A stretch of DNA of 64,000 bases. Source: Ciona intestinalis. Lineage: Eukaryota > Chordata > Ascidiacea > Phlebobranchia > Cionidae. Within the stretch, counting starts at the first letter, position 1, and every line of letters starts with the position of its first letter. The stretch spans positions 62,001 through 126,000 of the forward strand of contig NC_020174.2 of assembly GCF_000224145.3 (NCBI RefSeq). The letters are read 5' to 3'. A program made the translations under genes and the position numbers. Positions 1-13,500 of the stretch are shown in pieces. The notes beneath the pieces are model-generated. The model was given only the letters and a program-made list of their open reading frames with translations. It was not told where the DNA came from and did no database searches.

Positions 1-745
1 CCTACTATTGCAACCATATCCATTCGCTGCACTGCTTATACATTGCTTGCATTATACACGACACCAAATAACAACCGCAAACATCGAGTCGAACCAACAT
101 CTACACGTCCACCAACCATTGCAATCACAATTGTCTCTGGTTGTTAACTAACAATTGAATTCTAAAACTTCTTGTTGCTGTGATGATGTCACAATCATCT
201 GTTCGTTACGACATAGTCATATTGTTCCGAAACAGACGCACGCGTTCCAGCAACTGTTACGTCAGAGATAAGACAGATTAAGGTCGGTTGAGGGAATCTG
301 TGACGTCATAATACCCATGAGATGAATTCCGATTGTTACGTTTGAAGTTCAACCATTGTTGCGTGACAGAGGTATAATTGTTAAAAAAGGCATTGTTAAT
401 TACGTCACTATCGATGAAAGCAATTATCGCGATTTCATTTCCGTTCTAGAATTAGGTTTTTGTGAGTTAATATTAATTTTTAATAAGTTTATATGACGTA
501 ATAATGCTGATTGCAAATCTCCAATTCGCATTGTTGAGAATTAAAGCCAACAATTATGGGTTGGTAGGCACCGAGACACACCGTTAACATTATAACTTGA
601 ATGTTGTTTAATTAAATAATTGAATATATTGTTTATAATGTGCAACGGTGGGCATTTTATTAAATAAGTTTTGTCTTTCTGTTTTATCCATAGACCAGTT
701 ATAACGACTGTCGTTTCACCGTTCTCGTCTTTTTGCGATGTTGTA
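1..745. other. Non-coding sequence beyond the obscurin 3' end
   Basis: AT-rich with several TGATGTCA/TGACGTCA-type motifs. No exon-like open frame with splice borders was seen on either strand. Confidence 0.5.
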
Positions 746-949
746 TAGCAGGTTGGGGTAAGATGGGACAAGATTTTATTCTGTTTTCTCGTCCCTAAAT
801 TATTCGAAGTACATGAGATCTAAACTAAAATACTCAAAAAATAGTAACCGTAGGCTCTCGATTTAAAAGACCGTTGTTAATTGTTTAAACACGATCAGGA
901 TATTTGGATATTATGTACTAAAGGTGTCCCATCTTACCCCACCCTGCTA
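746..949. mobile_element. MITE-like element with 25-bp terminal inverted repeats
   Basis: Left end TAGCAGGTTGGGGTAAGATG and on to GGACA (746-770) is mirrored by the right end TGTCC...CCTGCTA (925-949) with one mismatch. The interior is AT-rich and non-coding, total about 204 bp. A related copy lies at 4165-4340, and degenerate ends appear near 41602-41652 and 58290-58350. A non-autonomous DNA transposon is the simplest reading; Ciona MITEs are known. Confidence 0.7.
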
Positions 950-1445
950 CATATTACTCAAGTTATTCACTCGTTTTAAAATTATAAACATGAGGAAAAT
1001 CCTTACTACGTTACAAATCGTAGTTTTGAGCGGGAAATCCCCACATGACGCCATGGTGTACGACGTCATGGATAAATAAAACTTGACAAATTGAACGTCA
1101 TTTATTATTTGTACGTTTTATGACGACTAGCTGGTGCAATGTGTATAAAGGGGCCGTATATGACCAGCATTAAGCAACCATGTTAATATTCTTTTTCTTC
1201 AATATTTATAACTAATGAAACCTTTATTAGGCAAATACCAAACGTTCTGCCTGCCTCATGTTTTCAAATACCCACAAACTCCTTATCTTGGTGGCCTGGG
1301 TTATATGTTTAAACGTATAAGAAGAGAAAGTAATATTCATATGAATAAACCTATTTAAACCAGGGGTCTTAGGTTCAAGTCCAAGTCATTGTTAAAAACT
1401 AGACAACTTTACCAACTTCCAATAAACTAACTCTTAACATAAAGA
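950..1445. other. Non-coding sequence downstream of the obscurin poly(A) signal
   Basis: No coding potential. The stretch near 1359-1390 (GGTTCAAGTCC) resembles the B-box part of a tRNA-derived SINE. Confidence 0.4.
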
Positions 1446-1470
1446 AAAACTCACAAAGTTTTGTAAATTT

Positions 1471-1476
1471 TTTATT
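1471..1476 (-). terminator. Poly(A) signal AATAAA of the obscurin gene
   Basis: AATAAA on the minus strand (read as TTTATT on plus), about 70 nt past the TAG stop and between the arms of an inverted repeat. Position and spacing fit a polyadenylation signal. Confidence 0.55.
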
Positions 1477-1545
1477 TTTTCGAACATGAGAGTATAGGAC
1501 ACACAACAAAAACATAGAAAACATATTTTCCATCAAATCCAATCT

Positions 1546-1565
1546 CTAGCGCCCTCCATCCCTCT
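1546..1565 (-). CDS. obscn: Obscurin terminal coding exon (ERDGGR, stop)
   Basis: A 3' splice site (gcataacag) at 1566-1567 is followed in phase 1 by codons for ERDGGR and TAG (1546-1548). An AATAAA signal lies about 70 nt downstream. No kinase or further Ig exon is visible between here and position 1, so this is the likely 3' end. It lies wholly inside a 149-bp element with 19-bp perfect inverted ends. An alternative last exon outside the window cannot be excluded. Confidence 0.6.
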
Positions 1566-4500
1566 CTGTTATGCAACAAAACTTTGTGAGTTTTCCATTT
1601 TATTTTATCAGATGTTTATGTTGCGTACCTTGTATTGTGACACACGATGATGTCATAATGGGTTCTTGTGAGTCAACAATGACTCGGCAAGAATATTTTC
1701 CTTCGTCATGCTTGGTTGCCGTGGTTACATGAAGTCCTCGATATCCATCCTCACCACTAGATGGGAGTATACGACCTCCCTCAGTTATTGCTGAGTCATC
1801 TAAACAATTATGATGTCATAAACCATTCACAATATGATTATAATGTCATAACCCACCTTTCAACCACTGTACAGCTGGAAGGGGAATCCCGGTGATGTAA
1901 CAAAACAAATGAATGGATTCTCCTTCATTGACTGTGATGTCACAAAGCTCCATTGTAAACGATGGTTCTGTAATAAAAGTTCAAATTAAAACTTTACAAC
2001 AAATCATATAAAATTTACTGTTTTTAAAAGTTACCACGTTTGTAACTTATTTATCCTCACATAGCGGGGCAACGACATTTGTTATAACACGGGTGTTTTG
2101 TTTCATACACCTCGTGCCCGCTTATAAGTTACCACGTATGTAACTTTGCAGGCCAACACATACACAACCCGCCACCTTGATAGCTTCCATGCTTAGCCAC
2201 CCCCACCACCCTCTCTATCTCGCGCATCCAAGCCTTCTTAGACGAACTTGTCCTCGTTTGTAACCTCATGCTCCACAATGCAACACCCAATCTATCGGTT
2301 GATGACTTAATAATAAAGCTTCTGATGTCACAATGGTCATCGTCCAACATAATGCTGTCCGTCTGTTAAGAAATATTAGAAAACCAATTATAGCAACTTG
2401 GTAACTTGTTTCAACGAAATAAATGTTTAATTTGAAGCACATTGCATGAGGGTACTTAGGCACAGAATTACTAATCAAATATTGGAGTAAAACTTTGTAA
2501 TGTTCTGGTTATCACTATTATCACCCTTTCTTTCAAATAAACTGCCACCCTTAAACTGCATTGTTGAGCATAATAAGCTTAATGTGTGGAACCCCAACCT
2601 CAACAAACCTTATGCATTTGTTCAAACACAGAGTCATCGTTTTCACTTCTCCTTAACATTTTTTGAATTTTTGTAACAATCAAATAATGCTGGAACAAAA
2701 ACAATCTTCGTTGTCGAGATTTACGTCCGCTCTCTTCTGACAACAAGTGGAAAATACCTGAAACATTTCCGCAAATAACATAAGTTGTATTTAACAGGTG
2801 AATTAAATTATTTCTATTACATACTATTGAAGTCTTACAGTGAGGCACGCAATGTGTACTAGGCCAGAGTTGGTCCATTACCCCAACATTGTATATGTAT
2901 ATTATATTCTATATGGGTGAGGTTCTACAGTGAGGCACGCCATGGGACCTGGGATTTAGATCAGAGTTGGTCCATTACCCCAACACCCAGTTAATTACCG
3001 CATGAGGGAAAATTGCCAAATAAACAAGGCAAGGAACCCACCTTCCTTAATAAGCTTTCCGAACCCCGATATATCGGATGGTTTCCCCCGCACCCCTCCC
3101 CACACCCGGGTCATGTTTGCCTTATATGGAACGTCCGACAACATGTGGATGGCGGCCTCTAGTGGTCGGGTGGTGGAGATGTCGCTACTGACGAGGAGTT
3201 TCTGTGAAAATAATCAAGTTATGACATCATCAACCACCTATGACATCATCATGACATCATACCTTAAGATAATACTGATACAGCACAAGTTGTTGCGACG
3301 GTTCATGCGTGACTTCTGTCATATCGATATCGACCAACCGCGACAACTCCCGCAAACCCATTGTGATGTCATCGTTCTCCTTGATTAATCGAGCGGAACC
3401 AAACGTGTTGATCACATGACTAAGATGGAGTTCCTGTGATGTCATAATCAACAAAGTAATTATTTGTATTTGATGTTGCCGGGTATGTTGTAAATGGAAA
3501 ACAAATCTTTTTTTAGTTTTTATCTTGGAGATTCAACATTTCTGTGCTCTATTCAAGTTGTCGCTTCAGATTATGGTCTTGTCCAAATACCCACAAATAA
3601 AGAAAAATCAAAAGCAGCCAAATTTACCAACACATTATGATTTAAGAAACATCATTATGACATCACACACACACCTCAAACTTGGAAGATAGTTGTAGAA
3701 ACAGATGAGGAAGCGAAGATGGGTCGGATATCTTGGTTAGTTCGGGGAGAAGAATGCTGGTTGATGAAATAATTACGTTTGTGTTACAAAGGTGGTAAGT
3801 TGGGTGTATGGAACAGAACAACCCGATTGTTAAAGAATAAATAAGTGAAATTCATTCAGTTGAAATTCCTAAATTGTCAGAAATCTGAATTTTAAAAAAC
3901 ATAAAAAACAATTTATGTTTTCTTTATTTAAATTTAAACATCTGTAATTTTAAAACAATCATAATGACATCACAATCGTACCACGAATGGAATTGTTCGA
4001 TTCCTCCCAAATCTCCGATTATGACATGACAATGGTGGTCAATAGCTTCAGGGAGGCTTGGTGAGTTGTTTATGACGTAACAAACACGTCGAAGTCGGTT
4101 AATGAAACTAACTTCTTCATGAATCAAAGAAGCCACGAGGTTCCTGGGGTTAATTGGGATGCTGTATTGTGGGGTGGGGGAAGACGGGACGTCTTTAGCA
4201 CAAAACATACAAATATCCTGATCGCGTTTTAAACAAATAACAACGGTCTATGGGAAGCTTTATTACTCTTTTATTTTTTTGTTTACTGCCAAACCAAACA
4301 CCAAAATAAAAAGGTGTCCCATCTTACCCCATCCTACTATATTGTTAAAGTTAACAAACGTAAATATTATTGTTACAGTTTATTAAATATTAGGTTGAGC
4401 TTGGTTTATTTAATTTTCAGCAAGACAGCATTAGGATATAACACAGTTAATGTCATATCTTTTATAATGGAAATCAAAATTGTGTTTATTCGTATCCTTT

Positions 4501-7500
4501 ATCACAGGCAATAAAGTAAATCTTAACAAAAGTCAGGTAAAAACAGATATGTTTTAAATACAATAATATATTTAGGTTTTTACTTTTTCTTGTCTTTCGT
4601 CAGTTTGTCACCAAATTTCCACTTTGGTGATGTCATCAGTGATGATGTCACTAACAATAGATCGTTTGGGATTTGAAGTTGTTGTTCCGGTTCACTGACT
4701 TCCTGGGTGAACGAGAACTTGTGAGCGGATCGTTGGCTGGTCCCTCCACTAGAGGGAGCAGGGGAGGGAGTGAAGAGACGAGAGGAAAGATACATCGGGT
4801 CAACAAAGCCAGTTCTGTGGGGGGGGAAAGGTTGATTATTCTTGGCATGGGTGTGTAAGGAGTTGTAACACCGGTGTTCTGTTTCATGCACCAGTGGTTG
4901 ATTAAAGGAACTTTTCTCATACAAAAATTAGTTTCGAAAAAGTTTTTATAAAAATGTGCATAACTAAACAAACTGGTTATATATTATTGGCTGGATATAA
5001 AAAGGATTATAATGACAAATTCAACAATGAAGCCAACGGAGTAACTTAATACATTGATCATTCCAAACCTTGATGGTTGATGTTTAGTAGGTTTTGTGCG
5101 AACCATCCATTCCTTATTAGTGGTGGTATCCATAACTTCAACTGCTTGCCCGGGTTTTAATTGGAACGCTTCATCTCCTGACACCGAGCCAACCACAGAT
5201 GTTACCGCGTAATATACATCGGGGGTCTGTGGATGAAACGCATTACAAGTTATTAGAAGGGTTAAAATCACTTGCTACTATTGTCGACGTTTATGTTCTT
5301 AAGCCATAGTAAGACACAATCAGTTTAAAACACTGTAACAAATATATTTTAACTCACCTTTCAGCGACAACCAATCTAACTTAATTCGCAAAACTTTAGA
5401 CATTATTATCTAAACAAATTTTCCTAAAACGTCATAAAATGTAAAATTACTTATTCTTTATAAACAACTGGTAAATATTCATAACAATTGCTGGCAACCT
5501 ATCAACTGCATATCATGGCAACTTCTACCCATTTGAAGGTGTATTTAACATTGGTATGCAAACTAACTGCCTGAACTGTTTTAAATGTAGCAGCGTGTCG
5601 CAACAGGACCTCACCTCTATAGAACAGTTCACTCACAACCATCTACCAACCAAAGCTACATTCTGATATCAAGCAACAAAGAGAATGTTTACAAACAATC
5701 CTATCAACCTATCTAAACCACAACTATGTCATCACAATCTAACAGCTGTTACATCACAATCACCATGGATGAGGTGACAATCACTGTTGTCAACACTTCA
5801 AGTTATCATTCAATCATACCGTGTATGTTAAACTTAAATGTTCTGGTGTTTTACAGTCAATTGACTAATTACTAGCTTATTAAATGTAGGGGGCAACGAC
5901 AGTCATTATACCGCAGATGGTCTGTTTGATAAACCTTGTGCCAGCTTACTAGTTACCACGTATGTAAGTAGGATTGTTTTCAATCAGAAATGTCGAACCA
6001 ATAATAATTGAATATTTCCCAATCTTTCACCAGAATAATTGACACATATTTTACTGAAAGCACCTTCTGCATTGCAGGAACACTGGCCACAGCAACATAA
6101 TCTTAATAGTATTCACTCCCCACCTGGTTAAACGAAGCAAAACTTTCAGATTCCGAACTTGAATCTGAAAACATGTCGGTTGTTTGTGGGCGGGAGGTAC
6201 GTTTGGTGACGATGCTTCGGTATTTTGGTTTCGAGGAAAATAAGTTGGCAGATGAGTCACTGATGACATCATCGGTGACATCATCTGTGACATCATCAGT
6301 GACATCACTACTATCATAAGTTTCACGAAGCACCACGCTCTCCAACACATGGATCTTCAAAGGTTTTGCAAATCCTAAAAAATATTTTTATTTGTTTTGT
6401 TTAAAAAAACAATAACATCATAATACAGGAAAAATAAGTAGTGACAAAACACTGAACGTTATAATTATGCGTTGACAAGTTCTTTACAGAGTTTCAGCAT
6501 CGGCCATGTTTGATTTAAAATGTTAGTTTTATTTAAGTTTGATGTTTGGCAAACAGGTCCAGAATACACAAGCATAAAAACTAACATTAATATCAGCGCC
6601 CCTACCTCCAGCACTAGGTTTATTTTCCTCTATGATGTCATAATGGGGTAGTGTGACATAAGCAGGCTCCGGTGGCTGAATCGACCAATTGTAACCAACC
6701 TCACTAGTGGGTGCTAGAGAAAAAGAGACGTCATCGTCGCTAAAAACGTCGTTGGGGGAACCATTGTCGGCCATCTTGAAAAAGAATTGAAATAAAAATG
6801 CAAATAATTTTATGAAAGATTTTAAAGCAAACTATACTCATTTGTGTTTTGTTACCAAACAAATACTAAACAACAACCCAACTTACTTGTTCCAATACAT
6901 CCTGTTCATCTTCATGTAATTGTGATGTCATCATGACATCATCATCCTCGTCATCATGGAAAACTTGTAATATTGCTGAGCAAGCGCTTTGTCCGAAGTT
7001 ATTACGAGCTTGACACGAGTACAATCCCGCATCGTTCATTGTGATGTCATGGATCGTTAACTCACATTCAACCCGACCATCGCTTCTGTGATGTCATAAT
7101 GATAATGTTATTAAGATGGGAACTGGTAGCACATAATATAACATTTGTAATAATCTTGTTTTCCACAATTAACAGTGTTAGAGAATCATAAAGATACTGG
7201 TATGAAACTCAGTAAATATTTTTTGTTGAGTAACAAATGGTAATATAAAGGACACAGAAAAATGAACCATTTTACCTCAACCTATTATATTTATGTTTTA
7301 CCTGAGCATTGAATTGATTTCTATATTAGGGGAATCCCCCGTCAGCATCCTCACTTCTTCATTATGGCCTTCCCTGCTCCACCTTACCAATGGGTGGGGT
7401 GAACCTGGAGGGGGTGGAGGGGTTTAGGGGTAACCATTGTCACTCACATTAAGGGGGGGTGATATACAAAATGCACTATGTTGCGTTAAATTACTAAAGA

Positions 7501-10500
7501 TTTCTGCAGTTGATGGTATTATGTAGTGATTGACGCAAATGTGACAAAAATGTTTGAATAAAAAGTATGAAATAACATGAACTGCATTTATCTTTTTGAA
7601 TACAGATCAGATAAATTAAAACAACAAAGAGAAAAGAATTAGCAGCAAAACGAAAGTCGTTAAAACATGCTACAGGTTAAACTACTTACGACAAATGTCA
7701 AATAAAAGTCTTGCTGCTAAACTATGAAAATATAAATATCCCAACACACCTGATACAACACATGCAAACACGATGTTATCTCCAACAAAAGCTCGCTGGT
7801 TGTGTAAGCCTTCAGTGAACCCTGGACCCACACCTTCACTATGTGAGTGGTAGCCTCTGTGATAAACAATGATGATAAAGGTAAGTGTGAGGTCTTTAGT
7901 AAGGCACACCTTGGACCTGGGATGTAGGTCTATTACCCCAACACCCAGGGTGCTACCATCTAGACCCCACTGGAGCAGTTTATAGTCGCTCAATAATAGA
8001 AATTCCATTCAATAAGATGAGGTCTTCAGTGAGGCACACCTTGGACCTGGGATGTAGGTCCCAACATCCAGGGTGCTACCATCTAGAACCCACTGCGGCA
8101 GTTTATAGACACTTGAATAGACACTACACTATACAACACTTACATACCTCAGAACACCAATGACTTCATCACCACCTGAAGGTTTTACTTTTGAAACATC
8201 TTGCTCGGGATTTCGTTGATCTGCTGTTGCTTTGGTCAAATCTATTATTGTAAAATAAAATTAAAATACTCAAATTCTAGCAGATGTTTCACTTGGTTCA
8301 TCAAGAGTTTAAAGAGAGCTGGGTAGTCCACACTTGTGCACATAAATCAAAGCACAGCCAGTTCAGCTCTAAATAAGTTTAACCCCCAAACCTTCTTCCT
8401 CAATGATGGGAAAGTCCTTAAACATCCTTTCCATCTTTTCATCCGTTGTTTCCTGAGGAAGTTGGATCTCTGGGATGACCTCATCACTCCTAAGAATAGA
8501 TGAGAAGACCTCGGTCGTCTTCGTTGTGATCCTGTCCCCGGTCTTCCCATCCACGATGATGGTGGTGATGGTTTCACTCACAGGAAGGTGGGTGACGATG
8601 CAGATGGGAGGATCAGAAGCAACATCCAAACTTTAAATATAATGAATTAAAAAGAGTATTGCTGTTACTATAGACTACAAAGCAAAACCACACGCTCGCA
8701 ATATAAATAGTAAAACCTAAACTAAGTTGACCGAAACCAGAACTGAAGTTATTGTTAATATGGGGAGTTAGCGAGAAAAGTTGGATTCTATCTTTCATGC
8801 AAAAAGTTTGCATTTTTCTCAATAAATTGCTACAATATAAACTAACTACACAAAGTAACAAGATAACTTACATATCGTCGACAACTTGAGCATTTTCATA
8901 ACTTTCTATTGTAACAGCAGATTCATTGGCCGTTTCGTAAGCATCCGAGAACATAGAGATCAAACTTTGACGTTTTTTCAAATCATCAACGTCAGAATTT
9001 TCACCAAAACATCTGAAAATAAATTAAGTTAAAAATTTTCCAATATTTTGATAATAAAAAAAGTAACTAACCCTTTTGTACTTTCTTCAATGAATGAAAC
9101 TATCTTTTGTTGATTTGTTTCCATTTCAACTTGTTGATCTTCACAGGTCCCATGATCTTTAGCATCTTGATGAAATGATAATGGAAGCGGGGATGGATTC
9201 CTTGAATGAACCTCACGAAGATGACTGACGAGATCACTATCAGCTTCTTGTTGTTGTTTTTCGATATAAACCTGTTGCGGTTTCTCTTTTCTTTCCTCAC
9301 CAACATGTTGATCCCAAATTTTCTCATAAGTTTTGATATTTTCATCCAAAGACTTTGAAGAAGAGCATCTCCTCACAAAGCTTTCCACATCTTGATGAGT
9401 TTCATCATCAACATGAACCTCATCAACTTCTTCCATCAGATCTTTAGCATCTTGATGAGATGAAGTTAGAAGCGGGGATGGATTCCTTGAATGAACTTCA
9501 CGAAGATGACTGACAAGATCACACGCATCACTTGCTGTATCTTTTAACAAAGTTTCATCTAAAGTTAGTTCAACAAAATGTTCATTATCTTCAGTGAGTT
9601 CTTCATCATCATCAATCATGTTTGTAACATTCAGTTCTTCATTATTAAGATGTTCACTTTGAGATAAAAAACTCACTAGAGATTCTTCATTCCTTGAGTC
9701 TTTGGAGCCCCTTTCCACATAATGTTCATCAACCTTGAACTGATGGTCTTTAACATCTTGATGAGATGAAAATGGGAGCGGGGATGGATTCCTTGAATGA
9801 ACCTCACGAAGGTGACTGACAAGATCAACATCAACCTCGTCTTGTTCATCTCCACTAACGTGTTGATCCCAAATTTTCTCATATGTTTTGATATTTTCAT
9901 CCAAAGATTTAGAAATGCCTCTCCTCACGAAGCTTTCCACATCTTGATGAGTTTCATCATCAACTTCATCCATCAAATCTTTAGCATCTTGATGAGATGA
10001 AGTTGGAAGCGGGGATGGATTCCTTGAATGAACCTCACGAAGATGACTGACAAGATCACATGCATCACTTGCTGTATCTTTCAACGAAGTTTCAACTGAT
10101 ACATCCAAGACATCATTATCGGCTTCCCATTGCTGTTGTTCTTCATCATAAACTTCTAGTTGACCTTGTTCTTGCTTTTCATCATTATCTTGTTGATCCT
10201 TCCCTGTCCATGTATCTTCATCAACCTTGAATTGATGATCTTTAGCATCTTGATAAGATGAAAATGGGAGCGGGGATGGATTCCTTGAATGAACCTCACG
10301 AAGATGACTGACGAGATCACCTGCGTCACCTGCATCACTTGTTATATCTTTCAATAAAGTTTCACCTAATATACCACATACTTCATTATCAACAACATCT
10401 TTACTGAGATCATCATCATAATGCACTTCTTCAATGTTTGTGCCTACATCCTGTTCTTCTTTATAAAGTTGTTCACTTTGTAATGAAATATTTACAGCAA

Positions 10501-13500
10501 ACTCTTCTCCAAATGAAGTTGAAAGTGGGGATGGATTCCTTGAATGAACTTCACGAAGATGACTGACAAGATCACCATCAGCTTCTTGTTGTTGTTTTTC
10601 AATATAAACCTGTTGCAGTTTCTCTTCTCTTTCCTCATCAACATGTTGATCCCAAATTTCCTGATATATTTTAACATTTTCATTCAAAGGCTCTGAAGAG
10701 CATCTCCTCACAAAGCTTTCCACATCTTGATGAGTTTCATCATCAACATGAACCTCATCAATTTTTTCCATCAAATCTTTACCTTCTTGATGAGATGAAG
10801 TTGGAAGCGGGGATGGATTCTTTGAATGAACTTCACGAAGATGACTGACAAGATCACCATCAACTTTAACTTGTTGTTGTTCTTCATAAATGTCTTGTTG
10901 TCGTTGTCCGTGTTGTTGTTCTTCTTCACTATACACTTCTTGTTCTTGACGTTCACTTTCCATCAAACTTTGTTTAAACATTCCACTTTCCCCTGCAGTG
11001 TTGCCATTAATATTATCATCATTTATTGATAACTTTGAAGAGCTTGAAACACTGGTTTCGCTTGACATTTCTATGATGGGGGATAGTTTTGTTCTCGAAT
11101 CAGGGGATCCCCCACTTTCGGAACTACTTTTCTTTATAATATCGACCTCAGCGAATGTGCTGATGACGTCACCCATGACATCACAAGTGACATGGCACGA
11201 ATACATTCCAGCGTTCGTTTCGTCACAATCGGAGATAAATAGAGATTTTTCTTGGCCTTCCGAACGGAAACAAACCTTGGAATCCTGGAAACAGTTCTAG
11301 ATTTAGACAAATAGGTTTTGTTCAGGACAATATTCAGACACATTCATTAATAAAATGCATATCATAATAATTTATTGTTATTAACAATGCACCTGTTCCA
11401 GGACATCCCCATCTTTCTTCCAAGTGACTTCAATACACTCCCGTGACACCATACACGTGATTATGACATCATCATTACGTCGATATATAACACTCAAGTC
11501 ACGAATGAATCTGATCGGTTCTGGTTGAACGAACACTCTGCATGAGGTGGAAACATCTCCAATTTCACATCTGTGTGGTCAAAAGATTGTTAGGAAATAA
11601 AATACAGATTACGGGCCAGTTGTTAAAACAGCCCTACAGGTAACAAAATATTTACAATAGTTGGATAAACAAAGCGTGGTCGCTACAGTTGGAAAATAAC
11701 TCCATAGAGAAACAACGAACCGTTTATGTTTAATTAGACCCAAGTTAAACTCATAATTGGTTAAACAGATATGCATAAAGATTAAATATAGCAGTGATAA
11801 ACTTGGTTGCACTATAGAAAAAGTTTTGAACAACACACTTGTATATTCCACTGTCATTACAAGTTGATTGTTCTATAAAAAGCTCCCTTGTTACATCATA
11901 GGAGTAAAATGAGGTTCGATTGTCTTCTTCTATGATGTCATCATCTCTCGTCCACTTAGCTTCGAAGCAAGAATCACGAGACAGCTGAAATCATGACATT
12001 AGAATAAACAAATATATCATCATTAAAGATGACGACACCATAATAAACAATGATGACATCACAGAGACAACTATGACCTCACCTCATACCATAATTCAAC
12101 CACCCCACCCTCCATTATACGAAGGTTTTGTAGTTCAGTGTTGAAGTGGAGTTGAGGTTGTGGGGTAAAGACCCCGTTGATATTGAAGTATTCACCCACA
12201 CCATGCTCGTTGATGGCGGCCACACGGAACCTGTTGATAATGATAATGTGAAGTGAACGAACTTATGAGGTACAACGTATGTAACTTTATGGGTGAGTGT
12301 GTTTATATAAACTGACAATCTATTAGTGACCACTGGGTTGAAGCAACTGTCAGTGTTTTTCACAAAGACAACAAGATACGCACATTAGTAGCATTATGAA
12401 ACCTCTGTCTTACCACTTGTGCCACAGCTACAAGTGATGTAACATAATCAACACAAATAACTCACATATGAGCTGTTCCAATTGGGAGTTGTTGGATTAC
12501 TTTGGCAACGCATGTGTCATCATCACTTGATGACATCATCTCAAATATGACATCACTCCACTGATCTTCAGTTCGAGATTGAACCGAGTAACCGACAACC
12601 CCGTCATTGTTCAATGGTTTTGCCCACTTCAGTGTTACAAATTGTTCGGAATCAACCATTTTAGCGCGGGGTGGTGGGTCAGGGGTGTTCAGCACCGATA
12701 TCTTGCAACTAACGATTATAATAAATATTGTTATTTGATAATAATTGTCATCACCCAAATATATAATGACACTATTATGACGGTATGCTATACGTGTGCT
12801 AGTGTCTTGACATTACCCTAAGGTACTTTAACAGGTTGAGCTCTACAAGATTTACAAAATAGCAGACTCGCATAAGTTTGTTAAACATGAACCACTTACC
12901 TCATGCTTACGTTCCTACATTTCATTGAAATAATCCTCCCGTCCCAACTTCTATTCACGCTAATCATGTCTAATGATGTGGATGATTGTGATGTAATGAT
13001 GGTGATGTCATGCTTGTTTGCTGTGATGTCATCGATGATGACATCATCAATATACCATGTGACATCATCAGAGTTGACGTTTGATGACATCACACACGGC
13101 AGATGAAGATATTTCCCTGCATTCAATATGTTATAAAACCAAGTTATTTACGCTATATAAACCTCATACCTTCCACAACAGACTTAACATCTGGGATCGC
13201 TGAGACCACATCAAGCTTCCACCTAACTACGCGCAGAACGCACTTTGTTTCACACAACTTCGGCACAAGACATGAATATACTCCGCTGTCATTGGTTGAC
13301 GGTTGAATTACTTTCAACCAATGGGAACGCTCGTCACGCCCCATTGAATAACGATCACATGACTAAACACAAAGTGGTTTATTTGAATGTAACTTATTTA
13401 TCACCGCGTGCAAGGGCAACGACAGTTGTTATAACACAGGTTTATGTAACTTTGTGGGTGATTGTTTTTTTTGTAGGGCTGACAATCTATACAACCCATT

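Larger units (their letters stand above)
1446..1594. mobile_element. 149-bp element with 19-bp perfect terminal inverted repeats
   Basis: AAAACTCACAAAGTTTTGT at 1446-1464 is perfectly mirrored by ACAAAACTTTGTGAGTTTT at 1576-1594. The space between contains the obscurin terminal exon, its stop codon and the AATAAA. It looks like a small MITE or palindromic insertion. Confidence 0.65.

Noticed and set aside
1..1545. Obscurin kinase exons downstream of Ig25
   Set aside because: No kinase motif (G-loop, HxDLKPEN, DFG) in any minus-strand frame; a stop codon and poly(A) signal are present instead.
9797..11029. Plus-strand and shifted minus-strand frames within the repeat exon
   Set aside because: Shadows of the 725-codon open frame, produced by the tandem repeat structure.
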